Assembly (NCBI GenBank): GCA_051867615.1
Contig: JBJDYU010000012.1
Span: 1-64,000 of the forward strand
Length of the DNA stretch: 64,000 nucleotides
Source: RGIG5472 sp051867615
GTDB lineage: Bacteria > Bacillota > Clostridia > Oscillospirales > Oscillospiraceae
Direction: 5' to 3'
In this document: positions 34,278-41,764 of the stretch, one piece after another
How positions within the stretch are numbered: position 1 is the first letter of the stretch
How the letters are laid out: every line of letters begins with the position of its first letter
Notes under the pieces: generated by a model
Database searches by the model: none
Told to the model about the DNA's origin: nothing
The model's input: only the letters and a program-made list of their open reading frames with translations
Translations under genes and position numbers: made by a program

Positions 34278-34315
34278 TTGACAAAGGCTGGCAAAATGAT
34301 ATCATATTGATATCA
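34278..34315 (+). promoter_or_regulatory. Promoter of the SPFH gene with paired TGATATCA sites
   Basis: TTGACA (34278-34283), 16-nt spacer, TATCAT (34300-34305). Two identical palindromes, TGATATCA at 34297-34304 and 34308-34315, lie 11 bp apart centre to centre (one helical turn) and cover the -10, suggesting a repressor operator. Confidence 0.65.
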
Positions 34316-34357
34316 GAAAGAGAAAACCGTGCGAAGATATATTCGGGAGGCAGAACT

Positions 34358-35362
34358 ATGACGGAGAAAATTTTGAGCAATCGGAAGAACGGCATGGCCA
34401 TGCTGCTGCTGTTCATTGCGCTGTATGTGCTGGCTGTCGCGGCCATTTTTGTGGGCGTGGCCACCAGCCTGCCGCTGATGCTCCTCGGCATCGTCTGGGT
34501 GTGCATCGGCTGGATCTTCTTTTTGGGATTGAAGGTGCTCAAGCCCCAGGAGGCCCTGGTGCTGACGCTGTTCGGCAAGTATAAGGGCACACTGAAGGGC
34601 GAGGGCTTCTACTTTGTCAATCCCTTCTGCTCCGCCGTGAACCCTGCCGCCAAGACGAAGCTGAACCAGAGCGGCGACGTGGACGGCGGCACCACCAAGA
34701 TCGCCTTCGGCAACTTCGGCGGCAAGGAGGCCAGCACGGAGATCGTCAGCAAGAAGATCTCGCTGAAGATCATGACCCTGAACAACGCCCGGCAGAAGAT
34801 CAACGACTGCCTCGGCAATCCCGTGGAGATCGGTATCGCCGTCATGTGGCGGGTGCAGGACACGGCCAAGGCGGTGTTCAACGTGGACAACTATAAGGAA
34901 TACCTGTCGCTGCAGTGCGACAGCGCCCTGCGCAACATCGTCCGCATCTATCCCTACGACGTGGCGCCCGGCGTGGACACCACCGGCGACGGTATGGCGG
35001 ACGAGGGCAGCCTGCGCGGCTCCAGCGAGGTGGTGGCCCAGCGCATCCGCGACGAGATCCAGAGCCGGGTGGCGGAGGCAGGTCTTGAGATCATTGAGGC
35101 CCGCATCACCTATCTCGCCTACGCGCCGGAGATCGCGGCGGTGATGCTGCAGCGCCAGCAGGCTTCCGCCATCATCGACGCGCGGAAGATGATCGTGGAC
35201 GGCGCCGTGGGCATGGTGGAAATGGCGCTGGAGCGGCTGAACGAAAACCACACCGTGGAGCTGGACGAGGAGCGGAAGGCCGCCATGGTCTCGAACCTGC
35301 TGGTGGTGCTCTGCGGCAACCGCGACGCCCAGCCTGTGGTGAATTCCGGGAGTCTTTACTAA
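34358..35362 (+). CDS. SPFH/band 7 domain membrane protein
   Basis: Stomatin/flotillin-type membrane scaffold protein, 334 residues. Two hydrophobic segments near the N-terminus (MLLLFIALYVLAVAAIFVGV and LPLMLLGIVWVCIGWIFFLG) anchor it. The SPFH domain then runs to about residue 280, with LKPQEALVLTLFGKYKGTL and VEIGIAVMWRVQDTAKAVFNV. An Ala/Glu-rich helix follows. Such proteins organise membrane microdomains. Start at 34358 with GGGAGG upstream. The next gene starts one base after its stop. Confidence 0.9.
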   Translation: MTEKILSNRKNGMAMLLLFIALYVLAVAAIFVGVATSLPLMLLGIVWVCIGWIFFLGLKVLKPQEALVLTLFGKYKGTLKGEGFYFVNPFCSAVNPAAKTKLNQSGDVDGGTTKIAFGNFGGKEASTEIVSKKISLKIMTLNNARQKINDCLGNPVEIGIAVMWRVQDTAKAVFNVDNYKEYLSLQCDSALRNIVRIYPYDVAPGVDTTGDGMADEGSLRGSSEVVAQRIRDEIQSRVAEAGLEIIEARITYLAYAPEIAAVMLQRQQASAIIDARKMIVDGAVGMVEMALERLNENHTVELDEERKAAMVSNLLVVLCGNRDAQPVVNSGSLY

Positions 35363-35363
35363 T

Positions 35364-35579
35364 ATGGCGGAGAAGAAACAGGTCCCGCTGCGGCTTTCCG
35401 CCAAGCTCTACGACGCCATCGCCGCCTGGGCGGAGGACGATTTCCGCTCCGTCAACGGGCAGATCGAGTATCTGCTGACGGAGTGCGTCCGCCAGCGGAA
35501 GAAGAACGGAAAGTATGTCTCCGAGGAGCTGGACAAGCCTTTGGAGCTGGAGCTGCCCGAGGATACGCGGGAAAAATAA
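35364..35579 (+). CDS. Small Arc-like ribbon-helix-helix protein
   Basis: 71 residues. QVPLRLSAKLYDAIAAWAED, followed by SVNGQIEYLLTECVRQRKK, fits a ribbon-helix-helix fold (beta strand, helix, turn, helix), as in Arc/CopG-type regulators. It follows the SPFH gene by one base and shares its ribosome binding context, so it is coexpressed. It could bind the TGATATCA pair at 34297-34315 as an autoregulator; alternatively it could modify the SPFH complex. Both are inference. Confidence 0.75.
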   Translation: MAEKKQVPLRLSAKLYDAIAAWAEDDFRSVNGQIEYLLTECVRQRKKNGKYVSEELDKPLELELPEDTREK

Positions 35580-35583
35580 TCGT

Positions 35584-35616
35584 AAAAAAAGAGAGCCGCA
35601 AGGCTCTCTTTTTTTC
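35584..35616. terminator. Bidirectional terminator
   Basis: AAAAAAGAGAGCC/GGCTCTCTTTTTT stem with GCAA loop between the SPFH operon and the convergent cdd. Confidence 0.9.
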
Positions 35617-35692
35617 TTGTCGAAAAAGCCGCCAAATCGCCGTCCGCCGCGCCCTTTCCTGCCCGGCGAAGGGCCCGCACAGGCGGCTTCCT

Positions 35693-36082
35693 TTACAGAT
35701 AGTTTTTGTCGAAGCCGTGGGGCAGCAGCTCGCGCAGAGAGAGTGTGTGCGACTCCCCCTTGCCGTTGAGGCAGATGACTTCCATGTCCGGCGCGAACTC
35801 GTACAGCACCTGGCGGCAGACGCCGCAGGGATAGCAGAAGTCCTCGCTCCGCCCCGCGACAACGATGCGGCGAAAGTCCGTGTGTCCCTCGCTGACGGCC
35901 TTCGCCACAGCGGCGCGCTCCGCGCAGATGGTGGGGGTGTAGCCCGCGTTTTCAATGTTGCAGCCGGTATAGACCGTGCCGTCAGCGCACTCCAGCGCCG
36001 CGCCCACGGGGAAGCGGGAATAGGGACAGTAGGCGCGGTCCAGCATGGCGACGGCGGCCGCCTTCAGCTCATCGAGAGTCAT
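35693..36082 (-). CDS. cdd: Cytidine deaminase
   Basis: Homotetrameric pyrimidine-salvage enzyme converting cytidine or deoxycytidine to uridine forms; 129 residues. Substrate pocket YCPYSRFPVGAAL and GCNIENAGYTPTICAERAA (zinc Cys and catalytic Glu), then YPCGVCRQVL (zinc Cys pair). Normal length. It is not in the common clostridial position between ybeY and era. The XRE gene upstream on the same strand ends 62 nt earlier. Confidence 0.95.
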   Translation of the reverse strand: MTLDELKAAAVAMLDRAYCPYSRFPVGAALECADGTVYTGCNIENAGYTPTICAERAAVAKAVSEGHTDFRRIVVAGRSEDFCYPCGVCRQVLYEFAPDMEVICLNGKGESHTLSLRELLPHGFDKNYL

Positions 36083-36143
36083 GGTCAGGACTCCTTTCGG
36101 AAAGGATGTGGTAAGCTCATCTTAGCCGTTTTGCCGCCGGGAG

Positions 36144-36728
36144 TCAAGGCCGCTTCCGCCGGCGGCTGCGCAGGAAGAAAACGAGCAGAAAGCTCCCGGC
36201 AAAAAGAGCGTAGAAAGTCAGTTCCATGCCGCCCACGACCATGTTGCCCGCGGATTCGAACCAGATCATAATGGGGCCGATGGCCAGCGCTCCCGCCAGC
36301 AGCACCGCGCTGCGGCTTCGGGCCATAAGCCCCAGCAGCAGTCCCAGCAGCAGAAAGGACGCGGGGCCGATGACGAGCCCGTAGGCCATGGGCGCGGTGG
36401 GGTCGGCGCGGAGGACCGCCATGGGCAGCAGCAGTCCCACGGCGAGGTACAGCGCGAAGGTCAGCAGGCCCTGCAGCAGCGCCTCGTTTCGCCGGAGGGT
36501 GCTGTGGTTTTCCAGAGAGATGCACCGCAGCTCCTCGCCGCCGATCAGCTCATCCGCCGTCACGCCGAACTCCCGGCTGATGCGCTTGAGGCTCTCCCAG
36601 TTGGGATAGCCCCTGCCGTTTTCCCATTTGGAGACGGCGTTGCGGCTCACGCCCGCCACGGCGGCCAGCGCATCCTGTGTCATGCCCCGCTGGGTGCGGA
36701 GCGTGCGCAGCTTTTCACTGAATTCCAT
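36144..36728 (-). CDS. Membrane-anchored XRE-family regulator
   Basis: 194 residues: an N-terminal helix-turn-helix (RTQRGMTQDALAAVAGVSRN, AVSKWENGRGYPNWESL, FGVTADELIGG; residues 1-64), then about four hydrophobic segments from residue 80 on (LLTFALYLAVGLLLPMAVL; YGLVIGPASFLLLGLLLGLM; VLLAGALAIGPIMIWF; FYALFAGSFLLVFFLRS). This arrangement suggests a membrane sensor that regulates transcription directly. AAGGAG precedes the start. The target is unknown. Its upstream region contains the first copy of the structured repeat (36764-36909). Confidence 0.85.
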   Translation of the reverse strand: MEFSEKLRTLRTQRGMTQDALAAVAGVSRNAVSKWENGRGYPNWESLKRISREFGVTADELIGGEELRCISLENHSTLRRNEALLQGLLTFALYLAVGLLLPMAVLRADPTAPMAYGLVIGPASFLLLGLLLGLMARSRSAVLLAGALAIGPIMIWFESAGNMVVGGMELTFYALFAGSFLLVFFLRSRRRKRP

Positions 36729-36763
36729 ACCGGCACTCCTTTTCGATCTTCTGCTGTGATACT

Positions 36764-36909
36764 GATTCTTGATTAAAAGATTTAATCAAGAATCCTGTGT
36801 GCTGCGCACACTCGCATCGTGCTAACGCACGCTGCGCCGTCTCATGCAGTTCTTGACGCGCTCCGCGCTATAAAAAGCTTTTCAAGCTTTTTATCAAGAA
36901 CTAGTATGA
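36764..36909 (+). repeat. Structured repeat element, copy 1
   Basis: Five stems: GATTCTTGATTAAA/TTTAATCAAGAATC (36764-36794, loop AGA); GTGTGC/GCACAC (36797-36811, loop TGC); outer AGTTCTTGA/TCAAGAACT (36848-36856 with 36894-36902) enclosing GCGC/GCGC (36858-36868, loop TCC) and ATAAAAAGCTT/AAGCTTTTTAT (36870-36894). A 39-nt core at 36811-36849 matches copy 2 at 37 positions. It ends in CTAGTATGAG. It lies in the gap before the leftward XRE gene. No ORF. Copy 2 is at 56120-56266. Confidence 0.85.
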
Positions 36910-36982
36910 GCATAACACGGAGGGAGAGAAAAGTCACGATACCTTTCGTTACCCGGGCCGTTACAGCGGCAAAAAGCAAAAA

Positions 36983-37009
36983 ACCGGGGCGGCCCAAGGG
37001 GCCGCCCCG
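36983..37009 (-). terminator. Terminator of the second marR-ABC operon
   Basis: GGGGCGGCCC/GGGCCGCCCC (36986-36995, 36999-37008). On the minus strand followed by GGTTTTTTG. Confidence 0.9.
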
Positions 37010-37049
37010 ACGGGATAGTGCGAAAAGGCAGGGGAGGGGACGCGAAGCC

Positions 37050-38909
37050 TCAGCTCAGCTCGGCCTGGCCGGTGTAGAGCTGATAGTACCGCCCTTCCTG
37101 AGCCAGCAGGTCCTCGTGGTCGCCGCGCTCGATGATGCGGCCCTGCTCCAGCACCATGATGGCCTTGGCATTGCGGACGGTGGAGAGCCGGTGGGCGATG
37201 ACGAACACGGTGCGGCCCGCCATGAGCCGGTCCATGCCCTGCTCGATGAGCTTTTCCGTGCGGGTGTCGATGGAGCTGGTGGCTTCGTCCAGGATCAGCA
37301 CCGGCGGATCGGCCACCGCCGCCCGGGCGATGTTCAGCAGCTGCCGCTCGCCCTGGGAGAGGTTGCCGCCGTCGCCGCTGAGCATGGTGTCATAGCCCTG
37401 GGGCAGGTGGCGGATGAAGGTGCTGGCCCCGGCCAGCTGCGCCGCCGCCTTCACTTCCTCGTCCGTGGCGTCCAGCCGGCCGTAGCGGATGTTCTCCATG
37501 ACGGTGCCGGTAAAGAGGTGCGTATCCTGCAGCACGATGCCGAGGGAGCGGCGGAGGGAGTCCTTTTCGATGTCGCGGATGTCGATGCCGTCGTAGGTGA
37601 TGGTGCCGCTCTGGATCTCATAGAAGCGGTTGATGAGGTTGGTGATGGTGGTCTTGCCCGCGCCGGTGGAGCCGACGAAGGCGATCTTCTGGCCGGGCTT
37701 GGCGAACAGGGAGATATCGTGCAGCACCGGCTTATCCTCGGTGTAGGCGAAGTCCACGTCATGGAAGCGCACGTCGCCGCGCAGCTCCGTCAGCGAGCCG
37801 TCCGGAGCCTTCCAGGCCCAGTGCCGGGTGCGCGTTTCGCTTTCGCGCAGGCAGCCGCTTTCGTCCTGCTCCGCGTAGACGAGACGGTACTTGCCCTCGT
37901 CCACCTCGCTCTCCAGCTCCATGATGGCGAAGATGCGCTCCGCGCCGGCCATGGCCGCGAGGACGTTGTTCATCTGCTGGCTGATCTGGTTGATGGGCTG
38001 GGAGACCTGCTTGACGTAGTTGAGGTACGCCGCGAGAGAGCCGATGTCGAACACGCCGCCGATGGCGAGCAGGCCGCCCACACAGCAGGTCACGGCGTAG
38101 TCGATGCGGGTCAGGTTGCCCATGATGGGCATCATGGAGCCGGCGAAGGCCTGGGCCAGGGTAGCGGCCTGGCGGTAGGTCTCGTTGCGCTGCTCAAAGC
38201 CCTCCTGGGCCCGGCGCTCGTGACCGAAGACCTTCACCACCTTCTGCCCCTCGATCATCTCCTCGATATAGCCGTTCACCGCGCCGATGGCCGCCTGCTG
38301 GCGCTGGTAATTTACCCGGCTCTGCCCGCCGATGCCCTTGACCACCAGCACCATGAGCAGCAGAAACGCCACGGTGATGAGCGTCAGGATCCAGTTGAGG
38401 TAGAACATCATACCCAGCACGCCCACGAAGATGAGACCGCTGTAGATGAGGGTGGCGAAGCTGTTGTTGATCATCTCGCTCACGGTCTCGATGTCGTTGG
38501 TGAAGCGGCTCATCAGCTCGCCGCGGGTGTGGGAGTCGAAGAACTTCAGCGGCAGAGACTGCATTTTGTTGAACAGGTCCTGCCGCAGGACCGCCACGGT
38601 GCGCTGGGAGATGTAGAGCGTGATGCGGGAATCGGCGTAGTTCAGCACCGCGCCCGTGACATAGACCAGCGCCATGAGGGCCAGCCCCCGGGCCAGTCCG
38701 GGAAAGTCCCCGGGGATGATATAGTTGTTGATGAGGGGCTTGAGCAGGAAGCTGCCGAGAACGCTGCAGGCGGCGGCTCCCACCAGGAAGAAAACATCCA
38801 GCACCAGCAGGTATTTGTACCGGCCGATGTAGCCCATGAGCTTGCGCACGGTGCCTTTCAGGTCCTTGGGCTTCTGAAAGCCGTGCTTGTTGGGCCCATT
38901 TTTAGCCAT
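37050..38909 (-). CDS. ABC exporter half-transporter, catalytically competent subunit (second cassette)
   Basis: MdlB-like subunit, 619 residues: about 25 lead residues, exporter domain with six helices, then an insertion of about 45 residues before the nucleotide-binding domain. Walker A GSTGAGKTT, Walker B VLILDEATSSID with catalytic Glu, switch His in IAHRLST. The signature is LSQGE instead of LSGGQ. It overlaps its partner's 3' end by 8 nt. The arrangement mirrors the cassette at 5.6-9.2 kb: an intact Walker B with an altered signature here, and the reverse in the partner. Confidence 0.92.
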   Translation of the reverse strand: MAKNGPNKHGFQKPKDLKGTVRKLMGYIGRYKYLLVLDVFFLVGAAACSVLGSFLLKPLINNYIIPGDFPGLARGLALMALVYVTGAVLNYADSRITLYISQRTVAVLRQDLFNKMQSLPLKFFDSHTRGELMSRFTNDIETVSEMINNSFATLIYSGLIFVGVLGMMFYLNWILTLITVAFLLLMVLVVKGIGGQSRVNYQRQQAAIGAVNGYIEEMIEGQKVVKVFGHERRAQEGFEQRNETYRQAATLAQAFAGSMMPIMGNLTRIDYAVTCCVGGLLAIGGVFDIGSLAAYLNYVKQVSQPINQISQQMNNVLAAMAGAERIFAIMELESEVDEGKYRLVYAEQDESGCLRESETRTRHWAWKAPDGSLTELRGDVRFHDVDFAYTEDKPVLHDISLFAKPGQKIAFVGSTGAGKTTITNLINRFYEIQSGTITYDGIDIRDIEKDSLRRSLGIVLQDTHLFTGTVMENIRYGRLDATDEEVKAAAQLAGASTFIRHLPQGYDTMLSGDGGNLSQGERQLLNIARAAVADPPVLILDEATSSIDTRTEKLIEQGMDRLMAGRTVFVIAHRLSTVRNAKAIMVLEQGRIIERGDHEDLLAQEGRYYQLYTGQAELS

Positions 38910-40638
38910 GGAGCTTCACCCCCTCCTGCTGTTCCTGATAGACCTCGCGGTAGATGCTGCTGCGCTCCATCAGCTCCGCGTGGGTGCCCATGGCGCTGAC
39001 GCGGCCGTCGTCCATGACCAGAATGAGGTCCGACTCCATGACGGAGCTGACGCGCTGGGCGATGATGATCTTGGTGACGCCGGGAAGCTCGGTGCGGAGC
39101 GCCGCGCGGATCCTGGCGTCGGTGGCCGTGTCCACGGCGGAGGTGGAGTCGTCCAGGATCAGCACCTTGGGCTTACGGAGAATGGCACGGGCGATGCAGA
39201 GCCGCTGCTTCTGTCCGCCGGAGAGATTGGAGCCGCCCTGCTCCACATGGGTGTCGTAGCCGTCAGGGAAACCGTCGATGAACTCATCGGCGCAGGCGGC
39301 GCGGCAGGCGGCGGCGATCTCCTCGTCCGTGGCGTCCTCCCGGCCCCAGCGCAGGTTTTCCCGGATGGTGCCGGAAAAGAGCGTGTTTTTCTGCAGCACC
39401 ATGGCCACCGCCCGGCGCAGCTCCTCCATGGTGTATTCCTTTACGCCGTGTCCGCCCACGCGGACCTCGCCCTCCGTCACCTCGTACAGGCGGGGGATGA
39501 GGGAGACCAGCGTGGACTTGGAGCTGCCGGTGCCGCCGAGGATGCCCACCGTGGCGCCGGAGGGGATGGAGAGGTTCACGTCCTCCAGATTCCACGCCTC
39601 GGCGTCAGGCACGTATTTGAAGAACACGTGGTCGAACTCCACGCGCCCGTCCTCCACCTGCAGCGAGGCGTCCGCCGCCTCGTCCGTGATCTCGGGGCGC
39701 TCGCTCAGCACCTCCGCGATACGCTTGCCGCAGACCATGGCCCGGGACAGCATCATCAGCACCATGGAGACCATCATCAGGGACATGAGGATCTCCGTCA
39801 CATAGGTAAAGAAGCTGGTGAGCTTGCCCACGAGCAGCGTCCCGTCGTAGACCATATGTCCGCCGTACCAGAGCACGGCGATGATGGTGAAGTAGACGAT
39901 GAGCATCATGATGGGCATGAGCAGGATCATGAAGCCGGCGGCCTTTTCCGCGGCGGCGCGCAGCGCCTGGTTCCGGCGGGAGAATTTCTCCTTTTCGTGG
40001 TCCTCCCGGACGAAGGACTTCACCACCCGGATGGAGGAGAGGTCCTCCTGCACCACCAGGTTCAGATCGTCCGTCCGCTTCTGCTGGGCGTCGAACAGCG
40101 GGCGCACCCACAGCGTCACCACCCCTACCACGACCATCAGCAGCGGGATGGCGATGAGGAACACCCGGGACAGCTGCAGCGAGATGGAGATGGCCAGCAC
40201 CAGCGCCGAGATCAGCATGGAGGGGGCCCGTATCAGCATCCGCATCCCCATGAAAAGGGTGTTCTGCATGGTGTTCACGTCCGTGGTCAGGCGGGTGATG
40301 AGGGAAGCGGTGGAGAAATGCTCGATGTTGCGGAAGGAGAATTCCTGCACCCGGGCGTACTGGGCGGAACGCAGGTTCGCGCCGAAGCGCTGGGACGCGA
40401 TGGCGGCCAGCACCGCCGCGCCGCCGCCCAGCAGCAGGCCCAGCATGGCCATGACCACCATTTTCAGTCCCGCGGCCAGGATGTACTCCCTATCGCCGTT
40501 CATGATGCCGATGTCCACGATGTCGCCCATGACCAGCGGCAGCAGCAGCTCGAACACCGCCTCCGCCGCGCTGCATATCACGCCCAGGACGATCCACAGA
40601 CGACAGCCTTTCGTATAGGGATAGAGTTGTTTCAGCAT
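38902..40638 (-). CDS. ABC exporter half-transporter, degenerate-site subunit (second cassette)
   Basis: MdlA-like subunit of 578 residues. Exporter domain, then Walker A GGTGSSKST, signature LSGGQKQR, Walker B VLILDDSTSAVD with Asp in the catalytic position, and IAQR with Gln for the switch His. It therefore forms the degenerate ATP site with the LSQGE signature of the partner, while its LSGGQ serves the consensus site. The start overlaps the end of the marR gene by 7 nt, so the three genes form one coupled operon. Confidence 0.92.
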   Translation of the reverse strand: MLKQLYPYTKGCRLWIVLGVICSAAEAVFELLLPLVMGDIVDIGIMNGDREYILAAGLKMVVMAMLGLLLGGGAAVLAAIASQRFGANLRSAQYARVQEFSFRNIEHFSTASLITRLTTDVNTMQNTLFMGMRMLIRAPSMLISALVLAISISLQLSRVFLIAIPLLMVVVGVVTLWVRPLFDAQQKRTDDLNLVVQEDLSSIRVVKSFVREDHEKEKFSRRNQALRAAAEKAAGFMILLMPIMMLIVYFTIIAVLWYGGHMVYDGTLLVGKLTSFFTYVTEILMSLMMVSMVLMMLSRAMVCGKRIAEVLSERPEITDEAADASLQVEDGRVEFDHVFFKYVPDAEAWNLEDVNLSIPSGATVGILGGTGSSKSTLVSLIPRLYEVTEGEVRVGGHGVKEYTMEELRRAVAMVLQKNTLFSGTIRENLRWGREDATDEEIAAACRAACADEFIDGFPDGYDTHVEQGGSNLSGGQKQRLCIARAILRKPKVLILDDSTSAVDTATDARIRAALRTELPGVTKIIIAQRVSSVMESDLILVMDDGRVSAMGTHAELMERSSIYREVYQEQQEGVKLHG

Positions 40639-41102
40639 GGTTCCTCCTCCTCCTCGCTTTGCAGTGCGGAGACGATGCGCTGGAGCATCCGGCGCAGCTG
40701 CGCGTATTCATCTTCTGTAAAAAGGGCGGCGATGCGCTGCTCCGCTTCGTTGGCCGCGGCGCAGAAGTAGGACTGGAAGGAGCGGCCCCGCTCGGTCAGG
40801 GTCAGCGCCCGGCAGCGGGCGTCCGTCCGGCTCTGGGTGCGGAGAAGCAGCCCCTTCTGCTCCAGCCGCTCCACGATGCCGCTGACGGTGGAGGGGCGGA
40901 TGCGGAGAAATTCCTCCAGATCCCGCTGGTTCACCTCCCGCCGCGGCGTCTCCCGCAGGAGGAACAGCAGGGTGTGAGCCTGGGCCGGAGTGATATCGTA
41001 CTGCTTCAGCCGCCGGTCCATGTATTGCTGTCCTACGTGGTGGGCGCAGCCCAGCAAAGGCAGGAGATGGGCCTCGCGGCAGGACTCCCGGGAATGAGGC
41101 AT
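40632..41102 (-). CDS. MarR-family regulator of the second exporter cassette
   Basis: 156 residues. Helices HHVGQQYMDRRLKQYDITPA and QAHTLLFLLRETPRREVNQ, recognition region LEEFLRIRPSTVSGIVERLEQK, wing TQSRTDARCRALTLTERG and a C-terminal dimerisation helix. The start at 41102 has AAAGGAGG 7 nt upstream; an earlier in-frame ATG is itself part of that binding site. It leads the operon and is expected to bind the TTAGC-xx-GCTAA dyads at 41125-41159, repressing itself and the exporter. Confidence 0.9.
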   Translation of the reverse strand: MPHSRESCREAHLLPLLGCAHHVGQQYMDRRLKQYDITPAQAHTLLFLLRETPRREVNQRDLEEFLRIRPSTVSGIVERLEQKGLLLRTQSRTDARCRALTLTERGRSFQSYFCAAANEAEQRIAALFTEDEYAQLRRMLQRIVSALQSEEEEEPC

Positions 41103-41124
41103 GAACAGGCCTCCTTTCAAATAT

Positions 41125-41180
41125 TTAGCAAGCTAAAAGTTAGCCTGCTAAATATTAGCACTGTATGGGCCGGAGCGCAA
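41125..41180 (-). promoter_or_regulatory. Promoter and MarR operator array
   Basis: Minus-strand promoter TTGCGC (41175-41180), 17-nt spacer, TAATAT (41152-41157) with an upstream TG. Two dyads, TTAGC-AA-GCTAA (41125-41136) and TTAGC-CT-GCTAA (41140-41151), are spaced 15 bp centre to centre. A further TTAGC (41155-41159) lies inside the -10. The outer arms ATATTTAGCA/TGCTAAATAT also form a 10-bp inverted repeat. Confidence 0.8.
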
Positions 41181-41232
41181 TAGGGGGAGAGAAGAAAGTT
41201 GTAAATATTTTGTGAATCCAATCACAAAGCAG

Positions 41233-41261
41233 TTGACAAAAATTTGACGATGCAGTATCAT
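41233..41261 (+). promoter_or_regulatory. Strong promoter of a candidate small RNA
   Basis: TTGACA (41233-41238), 17-nt spacer, TATCAT (41256-41261). No gene follows on this strand before a terminator at 41378-41410. Confidence 0.75.
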
Positions 41262-41410
41262 GCAAATCAAGAAACAACATTCATTTTTTCATTGTTCTCT
41301 CTCTTTCTTCTCTTGAAAGTGCCGGCCGGCTGGGTGGGTATGCCATCCGGCCGGCTTGCCTGCGTTTTTGAAAAGTCAAAAAGCTGACCCGCGCCGGGTC
41401 AGCTTTTTTG
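41262..41410 (+). ncRNA. Candidate small RNA of about 140 nt
   Basis: A transcript from the promoter at 41233-41261 would have an unstructured pyrimidine-rich 5' part (CTCTCTCTTTCTTCTC, about 41297-41312). Then comes a hairpin GCCGGCCGG/CCGGCCGGC (41321-41329, 41347-41355) extended by TGG/CCA, and the terminator AAGCTGACCC/GGGTCAGCTT (41381-41405) with a T-run. The only ORF is 15 codons inside the hairpin without a good ribosome binding site. The terminator is shared with the leftward gene at 41417. I do not recognise an RNA family. Confidence 0.5.
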
Positions 41411-41416
41411 TTCATT

Positions 41417-41764
41417 TCAGTGTCCCGTGAGATAGCTGATGCCCAGCAGCACATACATGGGGCCGAAGCAGTAGGCCATGAACATCTCGTTGGGGGAGAC
41501 GCGGGTGGTGAAGCAGTCCGTCAAAATGGCGATCTCGAACAGATACGCCGCCGCGCCGCAGAAGTAGGCCACGGCCTTGAGATGGTGTACCGATACGGGG
41601 AGGATAAAGGAGAGAAGAAAGAGCAGCACCGCCGCTCCCGCGGCGATGTTGCGCAGCATGAGGAAGAAACGCTCCAGCTTCTGGTGATGGCTGTGGGAGA
41701 GCAGGTCCTCCTCGCCCAGCATACTGAGCAGCGCGCTTTTCAGTTTATGCGCAAACGATACCAT
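41417..41764 (-). CDS. Small membrane protein of unknown function
   Basis: 115 residues with GGAGG before the ATG. A charged, His-rich N-terminus (GEEDLLSHSHHQKLERFF) precedes about three hydrophobic segments: MLRNIAAGAAVLLFLLSFIL, VAYFCGAAAYLFEIAILTDC and MFMAYCFGPMYVLLGISYL. I do not recognise a family. It has its own extended -10 (TGGTATACT on the minus strand, complement of 41842-41850) and ends at the terminator shared with the candidate small RNA. Confidence 0.7.
   Translation of the reverse strand: MVSFAHKLKSALLSMLGEEDLLSHSHHQKLERFFLMLRNIAAGAAVLLFLLSFILPVSVHHLKAVAYFCGAAAYLFEIAILTDCFTTRVSPNEMFMAYCFGPMYVLLGISYLTGH

Noticed and set aside
34230..34310. A 26-codon frame (MAAKYDEAYRKYRKKDLTKAG...) before the SPFH gene.
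   Set aside because: It contains the -35 and -10 of the SPFH promoter and has no ribosome binding site; its lysine-rich look comes from AT-rich promoter DNA.
41340..41387. A 15-codon frame within the candidate small RNA (MPSGRLACV...).
   Set aside because: The start lies inside the strong GC hairpin with only a weak GGGTGGG upstream, and the frame ends in the terminator stem.
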